Assembly (NCBI GenBank): GCA_002900995.3
Contig: CM035311.1
Location: forward strand, 2,728,001-2,792,000
From: Ganoderma boninense
Taxonomy: Eukaryota > Basidiomycota > Agaricomycetes > Polyporales > Polyporaceae
Length of the DNA stretch: 64,000 bases
Direction of reading: 5' to 3'
Notes under the pieces: generated by a model
What the model saw: only the letters and a program-made list of their open reading frames with translations
Databases searched by the model: none
What the model was told of the DNA's origin: nothing
Program-made: the position numbers and the translations under genes
Shown: one piece after another, positions 27,827-39,401 of the stretch
How the letters are laid out: every line of letters begins with the position of its first letter
Numbering within the stretch: the first letter of the stretch is position 1

Positions 27827-28866
27827 ACTACTACCCATGCCGCGCACTGTCTGGCAGGCTCTATCTACGAGCGCCTATCCCCTCCGTCTCTCTCTCTGTG
27901 CCGTCGCCATCCCCGTCCGTCTGCCTCTCCGGAATCCGCCCTCTCTCGTCCTCTGTGTCGCACTCTGCCGGTGAGACCTCGTATACCTTGTTTAATAATG
28001 TGCCGCTCGCTCGGATTAGTCAACACTGGCTCTCTACACTCGGACTTGGACTTGGACTTGCCGGACTCGCACCTGGGCTGTCGCTGCGGCGCTCGAGACT
28101 TGCACAAGGTGGGCAAGAACGTCACGACATCCCGTCCTCGAGATGATACCGTCGTCGTGTGAATACGGGCTCCCAATCGACACTACTAGCGTACTCACCG
28201 GCTCCGGACCCGTTGGCCGCGGACTTGGTTCCTGCGGCGAGGGTCTCCACTCGTGCTTCCCCAGGCTCGATGCGGTCGACTTTGAGCCGTCCGTGCGGTC
28301 TAGATCTTGTGCGCGAAAATGTGGTAGGTAGTGGCTCCCGGCTGGACCACGTACCAAGGCATCATTGTGGTGTGCGTGCTAACGCTGACCCTTGATTATG
28401 GATTTGCAGGTGAACGTGCTGTGTAGTAACGGCCAGAAGGCAGACTCGGAGACGGGGATGCGGTGAGGACATCTTGAGCTCTGGTGGGATGACCTTGCGG
28501 CAGCCATGTGAGTGCGTGACGGCAGCTCTCGACGTACAGGAGGGGGGATGCTAATCGGATACAGGATGGGGGAAAGAGGCAGATGCGGGTGTCTGCCCCC
28601 GGCCGCCGCGTCACGTACTATTTGCACCAGACAATTAGAGACCGGGAGCTACGTAAACGATTCATTCGTGCCGGGGAGCAGTGGTTATGCGACCTGGAAG
28701 CATCAGACAATATTCAAATGCGCGCCCACTTGAACGCTCCCGTGCCGCCATCCAAGCCAAGTTTCAGGTTACCTTGCCAAGCAGACCTATCATCCACTCA
28801 AAGCTCGGGCTCAGCCCCACGCAGTCGCACTCGATCACGAGAACATTAGCAATGCAAACAATTTAT

Positions 28867-29350
28867 TTAGATCACAGTGTACGTAACCTCGTGCGCAGTG
28901 CAAGGAACCCCGCCGTAAATGCACCACGCACACGGCAGGTTCGAAGCGTCCCAGTCGGCGACCAGATCTCCCGCCTCACGGTCAGCTACAGCAGCTTCAC
29001 TCAAGCTCCACGACCCGTCCTCCAAGACACAATAAAAACCCATCCTTCAACATCGTGAGCGGATGCGAGCCCACAGGCACCGGCCCCGCGGCCTCGGAGT
29101 CCTCCTCCTCGCCAATCCACGCCGCACTCTTCGGCCCGTTGCGCTCGTATCGCGGTGGAATAACCTCCCCATTCGCATCGAAACGCGGCCTCCGGCTGCC
29201 GATGTCCCTGCGCGCGACGTCGGGAAGGGGGCTGGGAACAGGGGTCCTGGAACCGCATTTGCGACATCGAGACGTGCCGCACGTATCTCGTCCGGAGTCG
29301 CTTCCTCGAACCGCAGAACCCCGCTCTGTGCAAGGGATATGAGCTCGTGG
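28867..29350 (-). pseudogene. Partial second copy of the 330-aa hypothetical gene
   Basis: Equivalent to the 3' part of 17459-18507 and cut by the assembly gap. Two length differences break the frame relative to copy 1: one extra A near 29035 and one missing G near 29230. Both lie in homopolymers, so sequencing error is as likely as decay. Confidence 0.7.
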
Positions 29351-29450
29351 NNNNNNNNNNNNNNNNNNNNNNNNNNNNNNNNNNNNNNNNNNNNNNNNNN
29401 NNNNNNNNNNNNNNNNNNNNNNNNNNNNNNNNNNNNNNNNNNNNNNNNNN
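29351..29450. other. Assembly gap (100 N)
   Basis: Exactly 100 N, the usual placeholder for a gap of unknown size. It separates duplicated copy 2 from the normal 3' end of an adaptor gene. Confidence 0.99.
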
Positions 29451-29632
29451 TGGCTCCGTCGACTTCGCCGTTCAACCTGGGTGGTGGTCTCGGCGCAAAT
29501 CCGACTGGGGCCACGTCGGCGTTCGGCTCGGGAGCTTTTGGCCTGAGTAGCGGGTTCGGCGGGCTGGGTGGGATGAACGGGATGAACGACCCGTCGAAGC
29601 AGCAGCAGCCACAGCAGCAATCCCTCATCTAG
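29451..29632 (+). CDS. AP180/CALM-type adaptor, normal C-terminal end (partial)
   Basis: The reading frame begins inside the gap and matches the copies up to GATSAFGSG, then continues AFGLSSGFGGLGGMNG, Gln-rich residues and SLI before a TAG stop. It differs from copies 1 and 2 inside the shared part (ANPTG here, SSTG-type there), so it is a third version of the 3' end rather than a piece of either. It shows that the C-termini of copies 1 and 2 are replacements. A following AT/pyrimidine-rich stretch looks like a 3' UTR. Confidence 0.85.
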
Positions 29633-30675
29633 GTTCGCTCCTCTCCGGAGTCGACCGGACGTACGCGCGTTCGTCCGTCGTCAGTCGCTCGTTAACGATT
29701 TGCTTTGATGTCAGGTAGCCATGTCTTTGTTTTGCATCTATGTATAGTCTTTACCCCGTCCCGTTTCTTTCTCTCTCTCCCTCGTCCACACCACGTATGA
29801 TTATCCGCACGCTCCTTCCTGCATCTTTCGGTTTTCGTTCTCGTTTCTTTTTGTGTCTTGCGTTCGGTGCTCTATGCACCCGCACCATGCTCTGCCGCGT
29901 GTCCGTCTCGTGTTCACGTGCATCTGACTCTTCTTTGTGCGTCTGGCTTTCGATGTATGACGCGGACACGGACAGCGCTACCACTGGTTCCTGTTTGCTG
30001 CTGGGAGGGAGGGAGGGAGGATGGAAAGCGTTGTTGATGGGTCTTCGCGTGAAGTAGTGCTCAGTAATTGTCCCGGTTTCAACTGTCGATAAGCATGGGG
30101 AAGAGGGAGGCTGGGCTGGTGACGATCGGTACGCATGGGATAGAGTATCTCGCTCGTTCCGATACGATACACTTTTAGTACACTCGATGTTCTGACGTCT
30201 CGTCCAGAGAAAGATACCCGGCGTAATTGTACAAAAGTTCGAGCTGCTTGTCGGTCGAGCGCGAGACCAGGCCAAGGTCAAGTTCAGCTTGAATATCTTA
30301 CTCAGTCTCTCTCACTCACTTCGATCGGACCGACGCTTCTTTCTACCCTTGTAAAAAGGCTTTACTGAGCTTCGGGACGATCGGCATCGTGGCGTGGCAA
30401 AAGTTCTTCGGCTACGAAGAGAAGGCAGTGTTGGCGCCGGATTTGAGGTTGGTTACTTCCAACCATCATCACGATGTTCCTCCTCTGTGTGCCGCGTGTC
30501 ACCTTCTTCCTCGTTGCCTTCGGAGATCTGGCCACGACATATTCGCACGCCATACAGTAACAAAATCCTGGCGATCACGCTTGAGTCACTGTCAGCCTGT
30601 CCTGCCGGTGCTCGGCGGGATGCGTCTGCTATGGCCCGGCTCTAACTCGAAAGAAGACTTTGATCTCGGGACGAC
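29633..30675. other. 3' flank of adaptor gene and intergenic sequence
   Basis: Pyrimidine-rich TTTCTCTCTC runs near 29760-29860, then short frames on both strands with no motif support. Confidence 0.45.
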
Positions 30676-31062
30676 ATGTTCTGTTACTGCGACCCGTGCG
30701 TAGCCGAATTGCCAACCACTGATAGGACGGTGTTCACGACGACAGTCTTTGTAGTCGACGGGGCTCATCAGATATGGAGCTATACGTGGATGGTGAATAC
30801 CAGCGCGGAAGAAGGGCTGTTTGAACTGGCGGCATCTGACAGCACACAACTTGGACTGCGAGCTACGGAGGTTCTCATGCCGTACCTCTTTGACTCTGGG
30901 TACTTGGGCTGCTCGAACGGATCCTGCTCCCCCCTCTTTCATCTGTCACTGTCTGGTGCATCAATGTCGGAGCTTCGTCTGGTGATAGATTCGGTGTCGG
31001 GCTCTTCCCTGGTGTTCGCTTCAGTAGAATGCTCCTACAGGAGCTTCACTACGACTTGGTGA
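30676..31062 (+). CDS. Doubtful 128-aa open frame
   Basis: Not recognised. Starts at an ATG and has balanced composition with alternating hydrophobic and polar residues, including VFVVDGAHQIWSYTWMVNT and a Cys-containing GYLGCSNGSC. It could be an exon of a decayed or secreted protein. No signal peptide, splice partner or paralogue was found in the window. Confidence 0.3.
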   Translation: MFCYCDPCVAELPTTDRTVFTTTVFVVDGAHQIWSYTWMVNTSAEEGLFELAASDSTQLGLRATEVLMPYLFDSGYLGCSNGSCSPLFHLSLSGASMSELRLVIDSVSGSSLVFASVECSYRSFTTTW

Positions 31063-31665
31063 GTCCCTAACGGATGTAGGTGGGGAATCCGCAGGAGAGG
31101 AGGCTGATCGTTCTCACACCAGGCCCAGAATAGATGTCGTGTAGATCACAAACATCGGATCATCAATCTCAGTATTACACATGGCAATACCGTAGTTCGC
31201 ACACATGGCTTTCTGTGAATTGGTGCAGCCTAACCAAACGAATCTCACAGGTGCAGGACGTAATGGCCAGACTGGCATTGCCTGTTCTTCCCGCCGCTGC
31301 GGCCTGTTCAGTCCGTCCGAGAGCCGAGAGGCGGAGCGCGATCCCTCTCGCCTGTTCTTTTGCTGCCGAGTAATGTTGGACCTCGTGCATGAGAAGACAA
31401 CAATTGCCGCCAACGACGTCACATCTGTCAACATTCGGACGCCGTGTCGCTATAGCGGGAAGCGAAGGCTGCAAACTGGAGTTATTCTACCCCAGCGGCC
31501 CTGACAGTCATGAGGTCTCGGACCGCGACGTCGTGAACGATGTCCATATGCACCTATTCTTTCCAACCCGACCTACCACCGCCCAGGCCACCCAGATTCT
31601 GATGCTCGCTATTAGTTTGGCGACCAGATCAGGTGGAGGCCACCATCGTGGCGTTCGAGCAAGGG
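31063..31665. other. Upstream region of thaumatin-like copy B
   Basis: No gene seen. The right end leads into the promoter of the thaumatin-like gene. Confidence 0.45.
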
Positions 31666-31710
31666 TATAAGAGGAACGAGTGCGATCCTTGGGACCCTCA
31701 AGCCTTGAGG
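31666..31710 (+). promoter_or_regulatory. Core promoter of thaumatin-like copy B with 15-bp palindrome
   Basis: TATAAGAGGAACGAGTGCGAT at 31666 is followed by the palindrome CCTCAAGCCTTGAGG at 31696-31710. Copy C has the same order at 37715-37759. The palindrome lies about 28 bp downstream of TATAA, near the expected transcription start. Confidence 0.6.
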
Positions 31711-31786
31711 CGGTACCACCTTCCTCCCCCTTCAGCGCCTTCTGTCCCCTGTCCACCGTCTGTCTTGTCAGCCTTCTGGACTGGCC

Positions 31787-32613
31787 ATGAAGACCGTTGC
31801 TCTCCTCGCTCTTGTCAGCTACGCCGCGTCCGCGTCCGCGTTCACGATTAACTTCGTGAACAGGTGCGGGTTCAGTACGTCTGTTCAGGTCGCATCCATA
31901 TGTTCGAGTCTTATAACGCCGTGGTCCTTATCCCTCACCAACAGCCGTCTGGCCCGCCGTCGGCAAGGCTCCCTACGGTCAGCCTGACCCCTCAGTGGCT
32001 TTCGGCACGAGGCTCGACCCCGGCCAAAGCGCAAGCTTCGGCGTCGACGACCAAGCCATCGTCAGTACCCGCCTCATCTCCATCATCAGCGCCCTCTACA
32101 AAGTTCACTGATCCTTCTTATGTTGTTTTCAGGGCATCCGCGCGTGGGGCCGCACCGGCTGCGACGCGAGCGGCGCGAACTGCCAGACGGGGGCGTGCAA
32201 CGGCGGCCTCGTCTGCAACGACGCGGGCATCACCTGCGGCGTGATCCTCTCCGAGTACGGCTATGCCGACTTTGGCCAGTACGGCGGCCAGCGCACGTCC
32301 TGGGACCTGTCCCACGTCGACTCATGTGAGTGTGATTGCGTTACGTCAACCCTCCGCCGTTCTTTCGCTTTCGCTTCTCGTCGTGGACGTTGGTTGTGCC
32401 TGGACAATCGGATGTGGGTGGCGGAGCGCTGACCGGTTCTAATTGTGCGCAGCAATCAACATGGACACGCAGCTGTCGTCGTCCGACGGCCAGAGCGTTC
32501 TCTGCAGGGCGTCGAACTGTCCTGCCGACCAGGCTTACGACAGCTCGACTGACTACGCTGCGGACCGCAACTCCCCGCTCGGGCAGACGTTCACCCACAC
32601 CTTCTGCCCCTGA
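31787..32613 (+). CDS. Small thaumatin-like secreted protein, copy B
   Basis: Exons 31787-31874, 31945-32060, 32133-32325 and 32453-32613 have the same four lengths as copies A and C and encode 185 residues. The signal peptide is MKTVALLALVSYAASASA and the mature start FTINFVNRCGF. The core has WGRTGCDASGANCQTGACNG, and the end has SVLCRASNCPADQ and FCP. It has one extra cysteine (ITCGVIL) where copy A has Ser. It is followed, in the same direction, by copy B of the unknown family. Confidence 0.92.
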
Positions 32614-34098
32614 AGACAGCGGGGTTTGATAGCGCACTCGACCTCACGACAGACAAGCTTGTTTTTGACAAACGATGGAGAAGAATACTCTGCATAATTG
32701 TACACTTCAATACCCCACTACTCCCTCATTTCCTATAGATGGACGTGTCGCTTATGTTCATTAGTAGGTTCAAGGACCTACTTTCGTAGTATGAACTGTT
32801 TGCGGCATTCTGCAAGAAAGCAATCTACTCTCTTGATATACTTGGGTGACATGCACCTCGGTTGGACGTGGGATTACTCTGCAACCGGGGAGGCGGAGCC
32901 ATGCGGAATTTGCTAGCTTACGCATGCGACTATGTACTCGCTTGAGCTGCCGATAGGCCAACTCGGTGCATCGCAAATGAAGCTTCGAGCCGACGAGCCT
33001 CGAGATACTGTTCGCGCTGTCCGGCGAACTGCTCCCTAGAAGTACGGTCACGGCTCCGGCGACAAATAGGGTTGACGATAGGCTTATTGAAGAGACGACT
33101 GTCTGGCACTTCCAGCCTTCCGAACCGCGGCTGTGCATGTCGAAGGCAATTCAGCCACCACGTGGCCGACAGGTTCTTCACAGTGCCGACCCAGATTAGG
33201 AAGCCCTTGTAGTTCTGCGGCAGAGCGCGCTGTCATTAATCGCCGCACACCGCTCATCGTTACATCTGGGGAACGTTCAAATCAGAATTTTGGCGACAAA
33301 ATTGAAATGGCGCACCAACATCGAGTCAGGTTTAGAGGAGGCGCGGTGCCGGAGGTCTGGGGTTCCGCTCTCTGTTGGACTACGCAAGCCCGACGACTTC
33401 TTCAATGTTTTATGGGCCGCTCTCAGGACTCGAATTTCTGCCAATATTACAAAATCTTCCTAGGTTGAGTGCAGTTCATGGTTTCCCGCATGGAGTGGGC
33501 TAGCTCGGCGGGATAACAGGCAGTATCAGCCATCGTTGCCGCTAGAAGTGCAAATGAGTCAAATAGGGACCGTAACCTGACCATCAGAAAGTCCAAACTT
33601 GGGGCAGTTTTATGGAAGTCCGATGCCAAGGAGTGGTGAACGGCATACAAAAGGTGGATGGTTCCGGCGGTGGCACTTTATATAGCCCGGCCGCCCGGCC
33701 GACATTGCGATGAGCCTGTACAACAGTCATGGACGCTACTCAAACGCATAGCCTCAGGTCACGTAGAATACGAAGACATGAGGATGACAAGAGATTGGGA
33801 AGTTAGGGCCCGCACCTCCTCATACCGGTGCCGCTATTTACGGCAGGAGGCCGTCTGGTGCCCGCGGAGTTCGTATCCGGGAAGCACCGCGACACCGCGC
33901 CTTCCTTTGTTCACTGCCCTCCTCGTTCCGTCCATAGTGCTCTGATCCACGCGTACACCGTGTGAACGAGTAAACGAGGGTCGTCACCTACGGTCCAGAG
34001 CCACCCGTGTTGGTCAAATACGCGCCTACAAATCCAACTTCCCAACCTTCAACCACACCACTCGCTACTCTCTGCCTCTGCCTGCTGACATCACCAGA
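32614..34098. other. Spacer homologous to 1427-2790 (inverted)
   Basis: No convincing gene. It contains the counterparts of the copy-A spacer, notably 33140-33310, and 33830-34098 matches the sequence upstream of copy A exon 1. Indels relative to copy A break any shared frame upstream of the ATG at 34099. Confidence 0.6.
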
Positions 34099-36201
34099 AT
34101 GTTCAACGCCTTCACCCTCACAACTTATCCCGCCAACCAGAATCAAACCACAACCGTCGACAACTCCCGAGGACCTCGTTATGGTGAAGAGGGTGCCGTG
34201 CTTCTCGACTTTCGCCAAAGGCATAGACCGCACAAGGCTCTGGTCGAGGCTATTGGGGATGACAAAACGGTGAGTATACAGCTCCTTATCGCTGTGCATT
34301 CATACCGATGAAGGTGCCGCGGGGTAGGCAATGGAGACTTGTCCCATATGGGGGGTACACTGGTCGAGCGCACCTCCAGCTCCATTGCCGGAAGAAAACA
34401 AGCGGAACTATCTCAGTCGGAGGGCCCGAAAGCAACGGAGGAAGTTGGAGGCGAAGATGAACGCGAAGGTGAAGGTGAGGGTGAGGGTAAAGGTGAATGC
34501 GAAGGCGAGGGTGGCCATTTTGAAGAGTGGGAGGAAGCGGAAGGTGAGCTGCATTGTTATTGATTTCGAAACCCTTCTAATGTTATCGGGTCGCAGCCTG
34601 AACGACCACGTCCATTGTGTCGTGCTGTGCCAATTGTCCTCCCCAAATCCGCCGGCAAAGCTCCAGCCACCATCGTTCCTGCGCCGGCACCGCCAACCAC
34701 GCAATCGACGACGCCTAGCAAGGGGCGCGCGCCGGCATCATGTCTTCCCCAGGTCATGGCCCAAGCGTTCTCTGTCGCTCCGGGTTCGACGCCGATGAAT
34801 CACCGACCTCGGGCTCCAGCACCGACAATTACCTCGTTCTACCCCCCTTCCCATCCGCCACCTGCATCAGTGCGTGTGAGCAGTTCAGGTATCTCCGAGT
34901 CGTCGCAGCATGCCATGCCGGGCAACGTCCCCCAAGGATGTCTTCGCACCGTGGCCCAAGATGTCGGTGCCACGCCGGCCCCCTTGCTTCAACCTCTGAA
35001 GCTCCCCACGTACCTCGGCCCCAGTCCGTGCCGTCTGATGTCCGGCCTTGTCGAGGGGCTTGAGAAGTACGCCGCGAGCATGCCTATCGCTCCCAACCAC
35101 CTCGCCCCGCACGGCCCATGTGTCATTGTACATTCCTCTATAGAGTCATCATACATGGAGGACAACGCGCGTACGTTCGCGCAGTCCGGCACGCCGTCGT
35201 TGTATTCAGACGCGGGCAGTAGAAGCCCTTCGATGGAGCCGTCATCATTGCCACCCAGTGCTTGGGCGCGGACTCAGCCCCCAGCATGGGTTGCCACTCC
35301 GCCACCCCGTCACATCGCGCCCCTGCCGAACGCCGGCACGATGGCCTCGCAAGGGTCTGTGGGGGTCACCCAGTACGTCGATGCGGCTTGCCAGGACGTC
35401 ACCCGATCCCATCGTCATCTCTCGGGCAGTTCGTCCTCCGGCAACACGCAGGGACTGACGCCTGCAGTCGCCGGGATCCCATATGATGTCGAAGGGATGT
35501 GCGTACCGCACGCTCATCTGGCCGCGAAGGTCAACGGCTACCTCTCGGACGGGACAGCATGCCACCGCATCGGCGACCAAGACCCTCAAGATGTGCGCGA
35601 CATGGCACAGGGGCAACCGTCACAAGGCGTGCATTCTCTCCTCCTGTCAGCGCCATCAACTGCTTCTTTGCACACTGATCGCTCGCGATCGGACAAGGCT
35701 ACCTCCAGCCGGACCAGCCAAGCCATCCTAGCCCAATGCCCACCAGTCTCAGCACCGCCGAACCACACTGTCCATGCATGGAGCGCACCGAAGCAGAGTA
35801 CATACTCCGAGCTGTCAAACGCCCTCCAGTACGCCGCCCACCCTCCGATAGATGAAGCTGCGCGCAGGGAGAAGGACCAGACCACCAGCTCGTGGGGCAT
35901 GGTCCACCAGCAGTTCGCCGTCGGCCTCTACACGCACTCGTCCAGCAGCGGACCTTTGACTGGATCTGCAGTCTCGTTACATCCAGCGCAGACGTACACA
36001 CAGGGCCCCATCACAAATCACGTTTGGCAGCCAGGCATGATGAGTACTCACCTCTGCTCCCCAGGCGTATACGCCCCACCTCTCAATCCCCACATCGACC
36101 GGCTCCACATCTCCACGGTCCCCTCCTCAAGAAGGACGTTGGATCAAACGAACTCGACCCATATTGATATCCAGCACCTTGTGGTTCACCATAGCCACTA
36201 G
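34099..36201 (+). CDS. Unknown-family protein, copy B, 663 aa
   Basis: Not recognised. Exons 34099-34269, 34328-34543 and 34597-36201 join in phase 0 with GTGAG donors and short introns (58 and 53 bp). Residues 1-57 start MFNAFTLTTYP and contain NSRGPRYGEEGA and RQRHRP...EAIGDD. Residues 58-129 start AMETCPIWG and become very basic (RRARKQRRKLEAK, then KVKVRV repeats). Residues 130-663 form a Pro/Ser/Thr/His-rich tail without obvious domains. The first two exons match the end of exon 5 and the start of exon 6 of copy C, so A and B look like versions lacking the N-terminal modules of C. The basic exon suggests nucleic-acid binding; this is inference only. Confidence 0.75.
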
Positions 36202-37714
36202 GCCCAGCATAGGCTCAGAGCTAGCCAAACAGCATGTTTAGTTCTTCGCAACGAATTCTTCCTCTCTGAGTCGTCGTCGCAACCGTGAATTATAATTACA
36301 TTGTGTCGTTTCGCATTCTGCACCGAACAGCAACGCCCATTCCTATTTCTCGGAGCCTCGTATCCAGGAAAACTATTTGGCAAGTTTGGCAGTGAAAGTT
36401 AAAGTTTTGGGAATCGAAACCCAACACGCGATCGACTTGCTATGGGCCAATTTGTTTGGAATCAAACAAACTTGACCCATAGCATATCTATCGCGTGTTG
36501 AAGTTTAAGTTCAAGTCGAAGTAAGGATTGAAAGCCCAGAGGAGATAGTAGCTGCGAAGGCACGATGGATGGAAAACTGTGAGAAGGCTGAAGAGCGCTG
36601 AGGCGACGAGGATATCTGATGGCATGCGGCTAGGCACATACCGTAGGCTTACATAAGCAAGTACCGCGCGCTTCAATGAACCTCCAGCTTTACGGTGCGG
36701 CCTCCGGTACGATGTGGCTCTCTTCCTCCCGTATCTCATCGATCTCATCGCCTAGCCCCCTCTTGTGGAGTGAGATGGAACTCTTTTCATCGAACGGAAG
36801 GCATGGACGGCGCTGCGATGCTGTAACCGATTCAGCAAGCCTCGATTCTGAGCTCGAGACCGCGGACACCCGGGAAGCCGACTTCCTCTCAACCATCGCT
36901 GGGTCGTTTGCCGGCATCCATCATGTTCGTCTTCTTCCGCCTAGTGCCTATTCGAGTGCGAATCTGTGCGGAGCTGGAACGTCCAAGGCAGGATCCGCCG
37001 GGGATCCATGATTGAGGCATGTGGTCCAGGGAGATCACTCGAAACGTCCGTGTGAGCGGAAGATAGCCTTTGGTATGTTTCAACTCTCCAACATCGCCAC
37101 ATTACATGGGCCGACCCCTTCTCCCGTACTCGGTGTCGAATGTCCGCCTTGCCTTGAGTACTTTGTCTACCACCGGCCTTGTAACGCCAAAGCTATGAGA
37201 CAAATGTTCTTCGTTTTTGAGGGGCCATGTTCCCGTGAGCGGTGGCAAATAACATCGATTGAAGTTTACTATGCGAATGGAAGAAAGGCTGATCGTGGAC
37301 CAACAGTGGACTCTCCTATATGTGGCAATGCCACGTTGCAGACCCGACACTTGTAGGAGAAATGCGTCCCGCCCATTCTAGAGCTACAGCTTGAAGAGGT
37401 CGTCCGAGAGGCTGAGTACATATAGCCTGCTGCGTCCTCGTTGACTGCCGAAAAACATCGGACTCTTGCTGGAAGGCTGCGCCTGTCAACCTCCTGCGCT
37501 TCGTGGCTACAAAGGAAACTGAGGGTTGCAAACCTCAATCACCAGCAATGTGTGATAAGGTCCCGGGCCGACACATCGCGACTGTATTTATAAAGGTGCC
37601 TATTCGTTTCAACCTGGCATTCCACTGCCCAGCCCAGCTTAATTATGATGATCGCCAGAGCTTTGATGTCCAGATCAGACCGCAGGCGTCCGCGCGTAGC
37701 GTCCGGAGGAGTGA
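36202..37714. other. Intergenic with hairpin element; two overlapping doubtful frames
   Basis: Contains the hairpin at 36422-36500. A 111-aa plus frame (36676-37011) and an overlapping minus frame (36690-36917, with an acidic GDEIDEIREEE stretch) both look moderately protein-like. At most one can be real, and neither has splice or family support. Confidence 0.4.
36422..36500. repeat. 79-bp imperfect hairpin with TGCTATGGG core arms
   Basis: Outer arms CAACACGCGAT (36422-36432) and ATCGCGTGTTG (36490-36500) are exact complements. Inside them are TTGCTATGGG and CCCATAGCA arms, and innermost TTTGTTTG/CAAACAAA. Confidence 0.85.
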
Positions 37715-37759
37715 TATAAGAGGGACGAGTGTGATCTTTTGCATCCTCAAGCCTTGAGG
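37715..37759 (+). promoter_or_regulatory. Core promoter of thaumatin-like copy C with 15-bp palindrome
   Basis: TATAAGAGGGACGAGTGTGAT at 37715 and CCTCAAGCCTTGAGG at 37745-37759, the same arrangement as copy B. Confidence 0.6.
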
Positions 37760-37820
37760 CCTCACCACCCTTTTCACCTTCCATTCTTTCTTTCAATTCT
37801 TTTAACCTTTCATACCGGCT

Positions 37821-38614
37821 ATGAAGGTCCTCGCTCTCCTCGCTGTCGCCGCTTGCACTGCATCCTCCTCCGCGTTCACGATCAACTTCGTGAACAAGTG
37901 CACGTTCAGTACGTCGACTTCATTTCCCACATAGCTGCAACAGCGTTCTCACCATCATCATTATCACTCCCCCTGCGAACAGCTGTTTGGCCAGCGGTCG
38001 GGAAGGCACCTAACGGCCAGCCCGACGGCTCTGTCTCGTTCGGCAAGCGGTTGGACCCCGGCCAAAGCGCGAGCTTCGGCGTCGACGACCACGCTCTCGT
38101 CAGTCTCTGCCGGTCTCCATCGTCAGCGCTTCCCATAGCATCCGCTGACGTTTGATACCATCAGGGCATCCGCGCATGGGGCCGTACGGGCTGTGATGCG
38201 AGCGGCGCCAACTGCAAGACCGGTGCCTGCAAAGGCGGCCTCGTCTGCACGGACGCCGGCATCACCTCGGGCGTGCTCCTCTCCGAGTACGGCTTCGGCG
38301 ACTTTGGCCAGTTCGGCGGCCAGCGCACTGCCTGGGACCTGTCCCACGTCGATGCTTGTGAGTGTCGCATTTCCTCCCCAGCCCTCATTCTTCCTATCTG
38401 TGGTCGCCGGAGTGCTGACGTCGCCGATGTACGTGGCATGTCCTGCTTTGCAGCGATCAACATCGACACGCAGGTCACCTCGTCTGATGGCCAGACCGTT
38501 GTCTGCCGGGCGTCGAACTGCCCCGCGAACCAGGCGTACGACAACCCCACCGACTTCGCGGCGGACCGCAACTCCCCGCTCGGCCAGACCTTCCAGCACA
38601 TCTTCTGCCCTTGA
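37821..38614 (+). CDS. Small thaumatin-like secreted protein, copy C
   Basis: Exons 37821-37908, 37983-38098, 38165-38357 and 38454-38614 encode 185 residues. The signal peptide is MKVLALLAVAACTASSSA. The mature protein starts FTINFVNKCTF and keeps the eight cysteines, including GCDASGANCKTGACKGGLVC and the terminal FCP. It is more diverged from A and B than they are from each other in the N-terminal part. No unknown-family gene follows it directly. Confidence 0.92.
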
Positions 38615-39401
38615 ATGTCGTTGCGCAGGATGGGCCGAGGATACTTGCTTGCTTGTCACGACAGCTGATGCCAAATGCACTTTAACATGGGACTTTGGAA
38701 TGGATATCTTTCAGGCGCATTCGTGATTCTGTGATCCGTCATGCCTTCGGTGGTCAAGCGCAGAGATGGTGATCAGCGTTCCGTTCGGTCCTTGAAGCTT
38801 GATCAATGATCTACCGGAGCATCAAGGAAGTGACCCGGCTGTTGACTGCGCACGGCCGCACAGAATGCCGGAGTCTTCAAGCGTGGGAGTGCGCAAAGCA
38901 TCCTGAGGGATGTGTGCATGAGCGTCGAACGTTGAATTGCACAGTAAACACAAACACCACTGAAAGTGGGGCTTGAACGAGTCTAGATGACACAGACACG
39001 GTATCAGCACCAAACATACGCCGATCATCGCTGAGACTCAGTACTCAGGGCTGAGTCGAAGGACAGGCGCTACATCAGCAAAAGTGAAAATTTATCCGCC
39101 CGGCATGCAGACGTTGCCTCCACCGCTCATAAGCGCACGGGCGCGCGACACCGTCCAATTTGGGTGACGGGTGGGCACCTCCACGCAATCCTCGCAATTC
39201 CGCCCCAACATCGGGCGGGATTACGTAGCCATACTTGCCTTCGAGGATATGGCTAGGTTGCGCATAGATCCCGCGCCATACAACGTTTTGCCGCTGTTAG
39301 AGCATAGTCGAAACGAGAATGACTCCGGGGCCCGGGACTGAATATAGTACCATGTGAACTGCATGGCATAACTGATGGTGCGTCAGTATAGAAATGCTAA
39401 G
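38615..39401. other. Intergenic, no gene seen
   Basis: Short frames only on both strands. Confidence 0.5.

Larger units (their letters stand above)
23943..29350 (+). repeat. Direct segmental duplication, copy 2 (cut by assembly gap)
   Basis: Second copy of 12513-17942. The right end is set by the run of N, so the true boundary is unknown. Confidence 0.9.

Noticed and set aside
34099..34543. HMG-box reading of the first two exons of copy B (FNAFTL start, basic helix-like end)
   Set aside because: Order of aromatic and basic residues is only loosely like an HMG box. The conserved GPxYGE and MxxCP motifs have no place in that fold, so I leave the family unnamed.
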